A DNA stretch of 64,000 nt, taken from positions 1-64,000 of the forward strand of contig NZ_AQPF01000017.1 in NCBI RefSeq assembly GCF_009846745.1, given 5' to 3'. Under the pieces are notes generated by a model. It worked only from the letters and a program-made list of their open reading frames with translations, searched no databases and was not told the origin of the DNA. A program made the translations under genes and the position numbers. Below, in pieces: positions 53,762 through 62,017 of this stretch. Source of the DNA: Alloalcanivorax xiamenensis (GTDB lineage: Bacteria; Pseudomonadota; Gammaproteobacteria; Pseudomonadales; Alcanivoracaceae). The stretch's first letter is position 1, and every line of letters begins with the position of its first letter.

Positions 53762-54412
53762 ATGAATCAGGCCGAATGGCAACGTTCTCAGCAGGCGAGG
53801 GTGGCGTCGTTACTTTCCGGCGTGCCGTTTTTCAATGAAGTGTCCCGTGATGATGCCGATCAGCGTGCCTTGTTGCTGGCCGCTACCCGGATTCTGGAAG
53901 CCGCTCCGGGCGAGCTGGTGATCAAGGCCGGTGCCGAGGCCCGCGGGCTTTATTTTCTGCTGCGCGGCGAACTGTGGGTGCTTGGCGAAGGCTCACCGCC
54001 GCCGGTGGTCTACCGGGTGTCTCCGGGAGAAGTGTTCGGCGCGTTGTCGCTATTGCTGGAGACGCCGCGCAGCGCCTCCTTGAAGGTGGCGGAGGGGGAT
54101 CAGGCGAAACCGGCGGTGCTGGCGCGTTTGTCCTTCGCTGATTTCGATGCGCCGAGCTTGGCCTTGTTCAGTCTTGCAACCCGCCTGGCGCTGTTTCACA
54201 TGCTGGTGCATCAGATTCGCTGGGCGGTGGAGGTGCAGCGCCTGGCGGCGCCGGATGCGGAACTGGAAGCGGCTCTGCGCAAGATCCCGCTTTATCAGGG
54301 CGAGAAGGAAACCGTGCGGGAGCTGGCGGCGCTGCGTGAACAGGCGCGGGCGCTGGCGGCGCTGCTGTGCCGTTGGAATGACCACCCCCGCGCCGGCCCG
54401 GCGATGACATAG
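53762..54412 (+). CDS. Cyclic-nucleotide-binding-domain protein without HTH
   Basis: A 216-residue protein with one cNMP-like domain at about residues 20-130 (GELVIKAGAEARGLYFLLRG, then VFGALSLLLETPRSASLKV). The C-terminal third is helical without a recognisable helix-turn-helix, so it is not a classical Crp/Fnr transcription factor. GGGGGAGA directly precedes the ATG. It could be a second-messenger sensor acting by protein contact. Family only; function unknown. Confidence 0.7.
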   Translation: MNQAEWQRSQQARVASLLSGVPFFNEVSRDDADQRALLLAATRILEAAPGELVIKAGAEARGLYFLLRGELWVLGEGSPPPVVYRVSPGEVFGALSLLLETPRSASLKVAEGDQAKPAVLARLSFADFDAPSLALFSLATRLALFHMLVHQIRWAVEVQRLAAPDAELEAALRKIPLYQGEKETVRELAALREQARALAALLCRWNDHPRAGPAMT

Positions 54413-54478
54413 TGAAACCCCGGCCGGCCCGCTGGCCGGCCAGTCGCATGGCTCACGGACCGATCAGGCCGCGAACCG

Positions 54479-54937
54479 TCAGTCCGATTTCTTGTCCTTG
54501 CGCTGGACTTTCACCGCCAATACGTCGCAATGGGCGCCGGGCACCAGACCGCGGGCGGTGGAACCCAGCAACAGAGCCAGACCGCTGCGGGTATGACTGC
54601 CCACCACGATCAGATCCGCGCCCAGGGCATCGGCCTTGTCGACGATGGTCTTCTCGATGGAGCCGAGTTCCACATGGATGCGGTCCTCGCTGATCTGGTA
54701 CTGGCGGGCGTATTCCAGGGCGGTTTCGCGTGCCTGTTTGACCAGGCCGCTTTGCAGGTCGGTGACGTCCATCGGCACGTCGGCGCCGTAGGCCAGTGCC
54801 AGCGGCTCGATCACATGGATCAGGTGCAACTCGCCGGAGGCGTTGCCCTCCAGTACCCCGGCGGCACGGCACAGGATGTCGGCGGACTCGTCACTGCAGT
54901 CGATGGCGACAAGAATTTTCTGATACGGAGCGGTCAC
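54479..54937 (-). CDS. Universal stress protein, UspA family
   Basis: A 152-residue single-domain Usp. It begins YQKILVAIDCSDESADIL and has the nucleotide-binding motif GSHTRSGLALLLGSTARGLV. It is cytoplasmic, probably ATP-binding, and linked to stress survival in general. No operon partner; convergent with the cNMP-domain gene. Confidence 0.9.
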   Translation of the reverse strand: MTAPYQKILVAIDCSDESADILCRAAGVLEGNASGELHLIHVIEPLALAYGADVPMDVTDLQSGLVKQARETALEYARQYQISEDRIHVELGSIEKTIVDKADALGADLIVVGSHTRSGLALLLGSTARGLVPGAHCDVLAVKVQRKDKKSD

Positions 54938-55197
54938 GGCGATCTCCCTCGAACGCTTTTTATCGAGTATAGCCCGGTCCCGGGAAGCGGTCGATTGATG
55001 CGGGTCAAGGCCCGCTGAAAGGCCCCCAAAAGGGATTGTGGCCCCCCGAAGCTTGACCGGACGTTAGCGCCGCTGTCTAAATAGGCGCCCCTGAGGGCCC
55101 CCGAAACGGGGCCTGGACATCGTATCCGGCCTTTCCCGGCAAGGCGAAGGCCGGATCGACCGACTTCTCGGTAATTCAGTTGTGGGTGACGAACGTA

Positions 55198-57924
55198 ATG
55201 GGTAAGTCCCTGGTAATTGTGGAGTCGCCGGCCAAGGCGAAGACCATCAACCGCTATTTGGGCGATGACTTCATCGTCAAGTCCAGCGTGGGCCACGTGC
55301 GCGATCTGCCGGTCAGCGGCGGCGGCAAGAAGTCCACGCCCCAGGAACGGGCCAAGGAGGCGGCCTATACCCGTTCGCTGCCGAAGGAAGAGCGCGAGGT
55401 TTATAAAAAGAAGAAAGCGCAGTCCCAATTGATCAACCGCATGGGCGTGGACCCGGACCATGGCTGGAAGGCGCACTACGAGATCCTGCCCGGCAAGGAA
55501 AAGGTCATCGATGAACTCAAGCGTCTGGCCGCCAAGGCCGAGCGCATCTATCTCGCCACTGACTTGGACCGCGAAGGGGAGGCCATTGCCTGGCACCTGC
55601 GGGAAGTGATCGGCGGTGACGATGACCGTTTCGACCGGGTGGTGTTCAACGAGATCACCAAGAAGGCGATCCAGGCCGCGTTCCAGGAACCGGGCAAGCT
55701 GGATATGAGCCGGGTGGAAGCCCAGCAGGCACGCCGTTTCCTCGATCGGGTGGTGGGGTTCATGATCTCACCGCTGTTGTGGGAAAAGATCGCCCGCGGC
55801 CTGTCCGCCGGCCGGGTGCAGTCGGTGGCGGTGGAGCTGGTGGTGGAGCGCGAGCGGGAAATCCGCGCCTTCACCCCGGAGGAGTTCTGGGAGCTGCACG
55901 CCGACACCCACGACAGCAAGCAGCAAGCGGACCAACTGCGTCTGCAGGTGGCCCGTTACCAGGGTGAAAACTTCCGGCCAAACAACGCAGAGGACGCCGA
56001 GCGCCACCGTGAGGCACTGCATCGCGCCGGCCAACTGACCATTTCCCAGCGCGAGGAGCGGCCGACCCGGTCGAAACCCTCGGCGCCGTTCATCACCTCC
56101 ACGCTGCAGCAGGCGGCGAGTACCCGTCTGGGCTTCGGGGTAAAGAAAACCATGATGATGGCCCAGCGCCTCTACGAGGCCGGCCATATCACCTACATGC
56201 GTACCGATTCCACCAACCTGAGCGCGGACGCGGTGACGGCGTGCCGGGCCTGGATCGATGACAAGCTGGGCGAGAAATATCTGCCGGCGAAACCACTGTC
56301 CTATTCCAGCAAGGAAGGCGCCCAGGAGGCCCACGAAGCGATCCGGCCTTCCGATGTCAATCGCACCTCCGAGTCGCTCAAGGACATGGAGCGCGATGCC
56401 CAGCGCCTGTACGAATTGATCCGCCGCCAGTTCATCGCCTGCCAGATGCCGCCGGCGGAATACCTGAGTACCACGCTGACCGCCGAGGCGGACGGTTACG
56501 AGCTCAAGGCCAAGGGCCGCATCATGAAGTTCGACGGCTGGACCCGGATCCTGCCGCCGGCGGCGCGCAAGGGGCAGGAAGATACGGTGCTGCCGGATCT
56601 CAAGCAGGGTGACGTGCTGGTGATCGATCAGGTCGACGCCACCCAGCATTTCACCAAGCCGCCGGCCCGTTACACGGAAGCCAGTCTGGTCAAGGAATTG
56701 GAGAAGCGCGGTATCGGCCGGCCGTCCACCTACGCCTCGATCATTTCCACGATCCAGGATCGCGGTTATGTGCGGCAGGAAAGCCGCCGCTTTTACGCGG
56801 AGAAGATGGGCGATATCGTCACCGATCGCCTGGTGGAAAGCTTCCCCAATCTGATGGATTACAACTTCACCGCGCGGATGGAGGAAACCCTCGACGAGAT
56901 CGCGGAGGGCAAACGCCACTGGCGTGATGTGCTCAACGATTTTTACCAGGATTTTCAGGCCAAACTGGAGGCCGCTCAGGGCGAGGGCAGTGGCAAGCAG
57001 GCCAAGGGCGGCATGCGTGCGAATCTGCCCACGGACACCGACATCGCCTGTCCCACCTGCGGCCGTCCGATGCAAATCCGTACCGGCTCCACCGGTGTCT
57101 TCCTGGGTTGCTCCGGTTATAGCCTGCCGCCCAAGGAACGCTGTACCGCCACGCTCAATCTGCTTCCCGGCGAGGAGGCGGTGCGGGCCGACGATGACGA
57201 GGCGGAAACCCAGGAGTTGCGCCGCAAGAAGCGTTGCCCCAAATGCGGTACGGCGATGGAATCCTTCCTCATCGACGAGAAACGCAAGTTGCACGTCTGT
57301 GGTAACAACCCGGATTGCGACGGCTACGTGGTGGAGCAGGGCGAGTTCCGCATCAAGGGCTACGATGGTCCGACCCTGGAGTGTGAAAAGTGCGGCAGCG
57401 AGATGCAGTTGCGCACCGGCCGGTTCGGCAAGTTCTTCAAGTGCACCAACGATGACTGCGGCAATACACGCAAGCTGCTGAAGAACGGTGAGCCGGCGCC
57501 GCCCCGTGCCGACCCGATCCCGATGCCGCATCTCAAGTGCGAAAAGGTGGACGATCATTACCTGCTGCGTGACGGTGCGTCCGGCCTGTTCCTGGCCGCC
57601 AGCAAGTTCCCCAAGAACCGGGAAACCCGGGCGCCGCTGGTGGAGGAGATCCAGTCCGTGGCGGAGCAACTGGATCCCAAACACCGTTATCTCGCGCAAG
57701 CCCCCGGCGAGGACTCCGAGGGGCGCAAGGCGGTACTGCGCTACAGCCGCAAGGCCAAGGAGCAGTACGTGATGACCGAGGAGGAGGGTAAGCCCACCGG
57801 CTGGTACGCCTTCTATCGGGACGGCAAGTGGGAAGTGGAAGAAAAGAAAGCCGCACCGAAGAAGAAAGCGGCGGCGAAGAAGAAAACCGCCACCAGGAAG
57901 AAGGCCTCCGCCCGCAGATCATGA
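55198..57924 (+). CDS. topA: DNA topoisomerase I (type IA)
   Basis: TopA relaxes negative supercoils. The 908-residue protein has the TOPRIM start GKSLVIVESPAKAKTINRYL, the catalytic Tyr333 in ITYMRTDSTNLS, and three C-terminal zinc-ribbon units (CPTCGRPMQIR, CPKCGTAMESF, CEKCGSEMQLR). It ends in a Lys/Ala-rich tail (AAPKKKAAAKKKTATRKKA) typical of several marine and Pseudomonas-type TopA proteins. The start at 55198 gives the normal N-terminus. Confidence 0.97.
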   Translation: MGKSLVIVESPAKAKTINRYLGDDFIVKSSVGHVRDLPVSGGGKKSTPQERAKEAAYTRSLPKEEREVYKKKKAQSQLINRMGVDPDHGWKAHYEILPGKEKVIDELKRLAAKAERIYLATDLDREGEAIAWHLREVIGGDDDRFDRVVFNEITKKAIQAAFQEPGKLDMSRVEAQQARRFLDRVVGFMISPLLWEKIARGLSAGRVQSVAVELVVEREREIRAFTPEEFWELHADTHDSKQQADQLRLQVARYQGENFRPNNAEDAERHREALHRAGQLTISQREERPTRSKPSAPFITSTLQQAASTRLGFGVKKTMMMAQRLYEAGHITYMRTDSTNLSADAVTACRAWIDDKLGEKYLPAKPLSYSSKEGAQEAHEAIRPSDVNRTSESLKDMERDAQRLYELIRRQFIACQMPPAEYLSTTLTAEADGYELKAKGRIMKFDGWTRILPPAARKGQEDTVLPDLKQGDVLVIDQVDATQHFTKPPARYTEASLVKELEKRGIGRPSTYASIISTIQDRGYVRQESRRFYAEKMGDIVTDRLVESFPNLMDYNFTARMEETLDEIAEGKRHWRDVLNDFYQDFQAKLEAAQGEGSGKQAKGGMRANLPTDTDIACPTCGRPMQIRTGSTGVFLGCSGYSLPPKERCTATLNLLPGEEAVRADDDEAETQELRRKKRCPKCGTAMESFLIDEKRKLHVCGNNPDCDGYVVEQGEFRIKGYDGPTLECEKCGSEMQLRTGRFGKFFKCTNDDCGNTRKLLKNGEPAPPRADPIPMPHLKCEKVDDHYLLRDGASGLFLAASKFPKNRETRAPLVEEIQSVAEQLDPKHRYLAQAPGEDSEGRKAVLRYSRKAKEQYVMTEEEGKPTGWYAFYRDGKWEVEEKKAAPKKKAAAKKKTATRKKASARRS

Positions 57925-57941
57925 AACAGCGCGGCCCTCTC

Positions 57942-58010
57942 CGCCAGCAAGCTGGCTTCCCACAGCGGCTTTGTCGTTCTCTTTGTGGGAAGCTGGCTTT
58001 AGCAGCGAAT
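57942..58010. repeat. REP-like palindrome, GCCAGC/GCTGGC type
   Basis: CGCCAGCAAGCTGGCTTCCC on one side and TGGGAAGCTGGCTTTAGCAG on the other, between topA and the DUF6586 gene. Related in core to the element at 5575-5643. Confidence 0.75.
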
Positions 58011-58024
58011 AGCCGGAGATAACC

Positions 58025-58552
58025 ATGTCCCGAATGGTGCGGGAAAACGAAATCAGCGGTCTGCGTGAGCGGTTGTTTTTCGCCCGCGACCTGCTCAAGA
58101 CACTACGGGCCGAGGCCGGCGATTCGGTGGGGCACCGCCTGGCGCTGCGTGGCGCGGTGGTGTTTCATCTTTATTCGGTGCTGGTGGGCATGGCGCGGCA
58201 GTCCGCCAAGTCCTACCAGGTGCCCGGTTACGATGACCTGATCAGCCTCGCTGTCCTGGAGCAGGCTTTCGCCAATACCGGTGTTCGCGCCCCGGAGATG
58301 CAATTGTTGACCCAGGCGCGGCGGGATCGCTCCGATCCGGTATGCTGGCTGGATCTGGAGCTGCGCGCCGCGGTGGGCGCCGCCGGTCTGGCGCGCCGGG
58401 CCACGCCTCCCGGTGAAACCAACGCCCTGGCTCTGCGCGCCGAGGATCCTTACGCGCCCCTGGCCGACGGTGACCTGGAGCGTCTGCAAAAGGCGGCCGA
58501 CCGGGTAGAGGAACTGCTTGGCTTGTTCGGTACTTATATGGATGAATGGTAA
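58025..58552 (+). CDS. DUF6586-type protein downstream of topA
   Basis: A 175-residue helical protein; the family is known mainly from its conserved position after topA in Pseudomonas-type genomes. Notable stretches are GLRERLFFARDLLKTLRAEA and VVFHLYSVLVGMARQSAKSY. No function is known. Start beginning MSRMVRENE, four bases after a GGAGAT-type site. It precedes the CBS-domain protein by 28 bases, so the two are probably co-transcribed. Confidence 0.65.
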   Translation: MSRMVRENEISGLRERLFFARDLLKTLRAEAGDSVGHRLALRGAVVFHLYSVLVGMARQSAKSYQVPGYDDLISLAVLEQAFANTGVRAPEMQLLTQARRDRSDPVCWLDLELRAAVGAAGLARRATPPGETNALALRAEDPYAPLADGDLERLQKAADRVEELLGLFGTYMDEW

Positions 58553-58580
58553 GTATGGAGAATGGTAAGCGGGGAGCGAC

Positions 58581-59606
58581 ATGTTGTTACTGATCATCTT
58601 CGCCGCCATTGCTTTGGGGTTCTCGTTCCTCTGCTCGATTCTGGAAGCCGCTCTGCTGTCCATCACCCCCAGCTACATCGCCGGTCTCAAGGACGACAAA
58701 CCCAAGTTGTTTGAACGTCTGCGGCACCTCAAGGATGACATCGACGACCCGCTGGCGGCCATTCTCACGCTCAATACCATCGCCCATACCGCCGGCGCCA
58801 CCGGGGTCGGCGCCCAGGTGGCGGTGCTGTTCGGGGAAACCTGGCTGGGTGTGGCCTCGGCGGTCATGACGCTGGCCATCCTGATCGTCTCCGAGATTAT
58901 TCCGAAGACCATTGGCGCCAAATTCTGGCGCGCCCTGGCGCCGCTGCTGCCGCCGGTGCTCAATGTCATGATCTGGGTACTCAAGCCGTTCGTGTGGTTA
59001 TCGAAAATGATTACCCGGCGGATTGGCGACGGCGAGCCGGATACCGACATTCGGGCGGAGTTGAAGGCGATGGCGGCGATTGGCCACGAGCAGCAGGCGC
59101 TGGATGAGGGCGAGCGGCGGGTCATCGCCAATATTCTCAGCCTCCATGACATCAGGGTCGACAAGGTGATGACCCCTCGTACGGTGGTGGAATCGCTGCG
59201 CCCGGAGCAGACCGTGGCCGAAGTGCGCCACCACCTGGTGTCCACGCCTTTTTCCCGCTATCCGGTGCTGAACGACAAGGATGAAGCACTCGGCTATGTG
59301 CACAAAAGCGATCTGTTGGAAGTGGAAGATGAGCGTACCGTGGGCGAACTGGCCCGTGCCATGGCCTTGTTCCGCACCGACACAAACATCGAGACGGTGT
59401 TTGGTGAGATGCTGCGTGACCGGCAACACCTGGGCCTGGTCTACGATGACCTGGGGACCTGGGTGGGCCTGGTCACCATGGAAGACATCATTGAAACCAT
59501 CCTCGGTCAGGAAATCATGGACGAAACCGATAATGTGGCCAATCTGCGCCACTATGCCCGCCAGCGCTGGAGCCGCAAACTCAAACGCAAGGGCGCCCCG
59601 GAATAA
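58581..59606 (+). CDS. CNNM/CorC-type transporter-like protein with CBS pair
   Basis: A 341-residue membrane protein: DUF21/CNNM transmembrane domain in the first 150 residues (FSFLCSILEAALLSITPSYI), then a cytoplasmic CBS pair at about 190-310 (KVMTPRTVVESLRPEQTVAE, LGLVYDDLGTWVGLVTMEDI). The C-terminal transporter-associated domain of classical CorC is missing or reduced to a basic tail. A role in Mg/Co or other ion handling is inferred from the family. Followed by psrA. Confidence 0.85.
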   Translation: MLLLIIFAAIALGFSFLCSILEAALLSITPSYIAGLKDDKPKLFERLRHLKDDIDDPLAAILTLNTIAHTAGATGVGAQVAVLFGETWLGVASAVMTLAILIVSEIIPKTIGAKFWRALAPLLPPVLNVMIWVLKPFVWLSKMITRRIGDGEPDTDIRAELKAMAAIGHEQQALDEGERRVIANILSLHDIRVDKVMTPRTVVESLRPEQTVAEVRHHLVSTPFSRYPVLNDKDEALGYVHKSDLLEVEDERTVGELARAMALFRTDTNIETVFGEMLRDRQHLGLVYDDLGTWVGLVTMEDIIETILGQEIMDETDNVANLRHYARQRWSRKLKRKGAPE

Positions 59607-59633
59607 CGGCCTCTGCTTGACGGTGATCGCCGC

Positions 59634-59656
59634 CAAACGTATGTTTCAAACGTTTG
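59634..59656. promoter_or_regulatory. Two overlapping PsrA-type operators
   Basis: CAAAC-GTAT-GTTTC (59634-59647) and CAAACGTTTG (59647-59656), matching the known G/CAAAC-N2-4-GTTTG/C pattern, about 22-44 bases before psrA. Fits autorepression relieved by long-chain fatty acids. Confidence 0.75.
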
Positions 59657-59677
59657 CTTTCAGCCCGGCAGGTCTCC

Positions 59678-60304
59678 ATGTCTCAATCCGATACTGTGCG
59701 CCGCATCCTTGATACGGCGGAAGTGCTGTTCGCCCAGAAGGGGTTCGCGGAAACCAGCCTGCGCGCGATTACCGGCAAGGCCGGTGTTAATCTGGCCGCG
59801 GTGAACTACCATTTCGGCTCCAAGGAGGCGCTGATCCAGGCGGTGTTCGAGCGCTATCTGACGCCGTTCTGCCAGGCGTTGTCGGTGAAGTTGAAGGAAC
59901 TGGAGCTGGACGACGGTCCGCTCAGTCTGGAGCGGCTGTTGACCGTGGCATCGCGGCTGGCGTTGGGCTCCGGTACCGAGGAGCCGCGACGCGCCATGAT
60001 CTTCTTCCGCCTGGCCGGCCAGGCCTACAGCCAGCCGCAGGACCATCTGCGCGCCTATCTGCGCAAGCATTACGGCGATGTTTTCAACCAGTTCACCACC
60101 TTGCTGCGCCGCACCGCACCGGATGTGCCGCCGGTGGAGTTGTTCTGGCGCGTGCACTTCAGCCTCGGGGCGGTGATCTTCACGCTTTCCGGTATGGAAT
60201 CCCTGCAGACCATCAGCAAGAAGGACTTCAACCGTTCGGTGTCCGCCAGCGATATCGCCCAGCATCTGCTGCCCTTCGTGGTGGGCGGGATAAAAGGCAA
60301 CTGA
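59678..60304 (+). CDS. psrA: TetR family fatty-acid-responsive regulator PsrA
   Basis: A 208-residue TetR protein with the PsrA N-terminus (ILDTAEVLFAQKGFAETSLR, then KAGVNLAAVNYHFGSKEALI). PsrA of Pseudomonas senses long-chain fatty acids and controls beta-oxidation genes and rpoS. The order lexA-topA-psrA-nagZ is the same as in Pseudomonas. GTTTG-type operators lie directly upstream. Start at MSQSDTVRRI chosen by family N-terminus. Confidence 0.9.
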   Translation: MSQSDTVRRILDTAEVLFAQKGFAETSLRAITGKAGVNLAAVNYHFGSKEALIQAVFERYLTPFCQALSVKLKELELDDGPLSLERLLTVASRLALGSGTEEPRRAMIFFRLAGQAYSQPQDHLRAYLRKHYGDVFNQFTTLLRRTAPDVPPVELFWRVHFSLGAVIFTLSGMESLQTISKKDFNRSVSASDIAQHLLPFVVGGIKGN

Positions 60305-60307
60305 AAA

Positions 60308-60505
60308 GACAGTTGATAGTTGACAGTGGATAGTTGACAGTCCAAAAAACAGGTGACCCTGAGCCGCTGTGGGAAGCTTGCTTGCAAGCGAATATTGCAA
60401 ACGCTTGAGCGAACCCATTCGCTTGCAAGCAAGCTTCCCACAGCGGCTAAAGAACAGGTTGTTTGTGTTTCCGCCGTCAACTGTCCACCATCCACTGTCA
60501 ACTTT
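60308..60505. repeat. Nested palindromic intergenic element, copy 2
   Basis: Same construction as 2177-2412: outer arms of CAGTTGATAGT/CAACTGTCC words (60308-60340 and 60471-60505) around a perfect 32-bp inner inverted repeat (60362-60393 and 60417-60448) with TTGCAAG core. It fills the gap between psrA and the L,D-transpeptidase gene, so it may also act as a terminator. Confidence 0.88.
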
Positions 60506-60519
60506 CCCGCGTTGGTCCT

Positions 60520-60990
60520 ATGCATATCATTATTTCCCTTGCCGATCAGACCCTGACCCTCGATGGCGCCGGCCAGCGTCGTTATCCGGTTTCCACCGCG
60601 GCGGTCGGTGCCGATGAGCGCAGCGGCAGTAACGGCACGCCCCGTGGGGAACATCTGGTGCGTGCCCGTATCGGCGAGGGGCTTCCCGTGGGCGCGGTGT
60701 TTCGCGGACGCCGCTTCAGCGGCGAGATCCTGACACCGGAACGGGCCGCGGCGGAACCGGAGCGGGACTGGGTGCTCAGTCGCATTCTCTGGCTCGGAGG
60801 GCTGGAACCGGGTAAAAACCAGGGCGGTGACGTGGATAGTTTCCGGCGCTTTATTTATATTCACGGCACGCCGGATCATGAGCCCATGGGGCAGCCCGCC
60901 TCCCACGGTTGTATCCGCATGCGTAACGCCGACGTCATCGATTTGTTCGACCGCGTGCCATTGGGGTGCGGGGTCTCCATCACCGAGTAA
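60520..60990 (+). CDS. L,D-transpeptidase (YkuD) domain protein without signal peptide
   Basis: A 156-residue YkuD-domain protein: RRFIYIHGTPDHEPMGQPAS and SHGCIRM with catalytic Cys and His. Such domains cross-link or anchor peptidoglycan by forming 3-3 bonds. It begins directly with MHIIISLADQTLTL and has no Sec signal, so it is either cytoplasmic or exported in another way. It is followed four bases later by nagZ, pointing to a cell-wall recycling context. Confidence 0.85.
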   Translation: MHIIISLADQTLTLDGAGQRRYPVSTAAVGADERSGSNGTPRGEHLVRARIGEGLPVGAVFRGRRFSGEILTPERAAAEPERDWVLSRILWLGGLEPGKNQGGDVDSFRRFIYIHGTPDHEPMGQPASHGCIRMRNADVIDLFDRVPLGCGVSITE

Positions 60991-60994
60991 TCAC

Positions 60995-62017
60995 ATGAAT
61001 CAGGCCAATAACACCCAGCCTTTGCTGATGCTGGATCTGGAAGGCGTCGCGCTCACCAGTGAGGAGCGCGATTTACTCGTTCATCCCGCCGTCGGCGGGG
61101 TGATTTTGTTCAGCCGCAACTATCAGGGCCCGCTGCAGGTACGTGATCTGGTGGCGTCCATGCGGGCGCTGCGGCCGGAATTGCTGATCGCCGTGGACCA
61201 GGAAGGCGGGCGGGTGCAGCGCCTGCGTGAAGGGTTTACCCGGCTGCCGGCCATGGGCACGCTGGGACGGCGTTATCAGCAGGATCCCCGGGCTGGCCGC
61301 GAGGCCGCGGAGCTGCTCGGCGAACTGATGGCCGACGAAGTGCGCGCCGTGGACATCGACATCAGCTTCGCGCCGGTGCTGGATCTGGATCACGGTCGCA
61401 GCACGGTGATTGGAGATCGTAGCTTCAGCAATGACGTCGACGTGCTGATCACCCTGGCGGATGCCTTTCTGGACGGCATGCAGCGGGCCGGCATGAGCGC
61501 CACCGGTAAACATTTCCCCGGTCATGGCCATGTCCAGGCCGACTCCCATCTGGAATTGCCGGAGGACCCGCGCACGCTGTCTGAAATGGCCGCCGATCTG
61601 GCGCCGTTCCGGGCGCTGGCGCCGCGCCTGGACGGCATCATGCCTGCCCATGTGCGCTACCCGGCCATGGACGCCCAGCCCGCCGGTTTTTCCCGCTACT
61701 GGTTACAGAAAGTGCTGCGCGAGGAGCTGGGCTTCCGGGGCGTGATCTTTTCCGATGATCTGACCATGGCCGGCGCCGCCGCGGCCGGAGATTATACGCA
61801 GCGGGCGGGGGCGGCCCTGAACGCCGGCTGCGACATGGTGCTGGTATGCAACGATCGCGCCGGTGCCCTGGCGGTGCTGTCCTGGCTGGAGCAACAAGCA
61901 TTGCCGAAAGGGGTGCCAGCCAGTGCTTTGCGGGCGCGCCCGCGCCGGCCGATGAGCCCGGCCCGCCGCCAACGGGCCTGTGATATCGCCGAACAATTGT
62001 CAGGAGAAAACGCATGA
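60995..62017 (+). CDS. nagZ: Beta-N-acetylhexosaminidase NagZ
   Basis: Cytoplasmic glycosidase of peptidoglycan recycling that removes GlcNAc from anhydromuropeptides. The 340-residue product has the GH3 NagZ signature KHFPGHGHVQADSHLELP (Lys172, His173, His178 in the loop) and the nucleophile Asp in FSDDLTMAGA. ATG at 60995 follows the transpeptidase stop. Its stop overlaps the mscS-like gene (ATGA). Confidence 0.96.
   Translation: MNQANNTQPLLMLDLEGVALTSEERDLLVHPAVGGVILFSRNYQGPLQVRDLVASMRALRPELLIAVDQEGGRVQRLREGFTRLPAMGTLGRRYQQDPRAGREAAELLGELMADEVRAVDIDISFAPVLDLDHGRSTVIGDRSFSNDVDVLITLADAFLDGMQRAGMSATGKHFPGHGHVQADSHLELPEDPRTLSEMAADLAPFRALAPRLDGIMPAHVRYPAMDAQPAGFSRYWLQKVLREELGFRGVIFSDDLTMAGAAAAGDYTQRAGAALNAGCDMVLVCNDRAGALAVLSWLEQQALPKGVPASALRARPRRPMSPARRQRACDIAEQLSGENA

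Noticed and set aside
55768..57699. 643-codon antisense open frame opposite topA
   Set aside because: Shadow of a clear topoisomerase gene; no independent motif or start signal.
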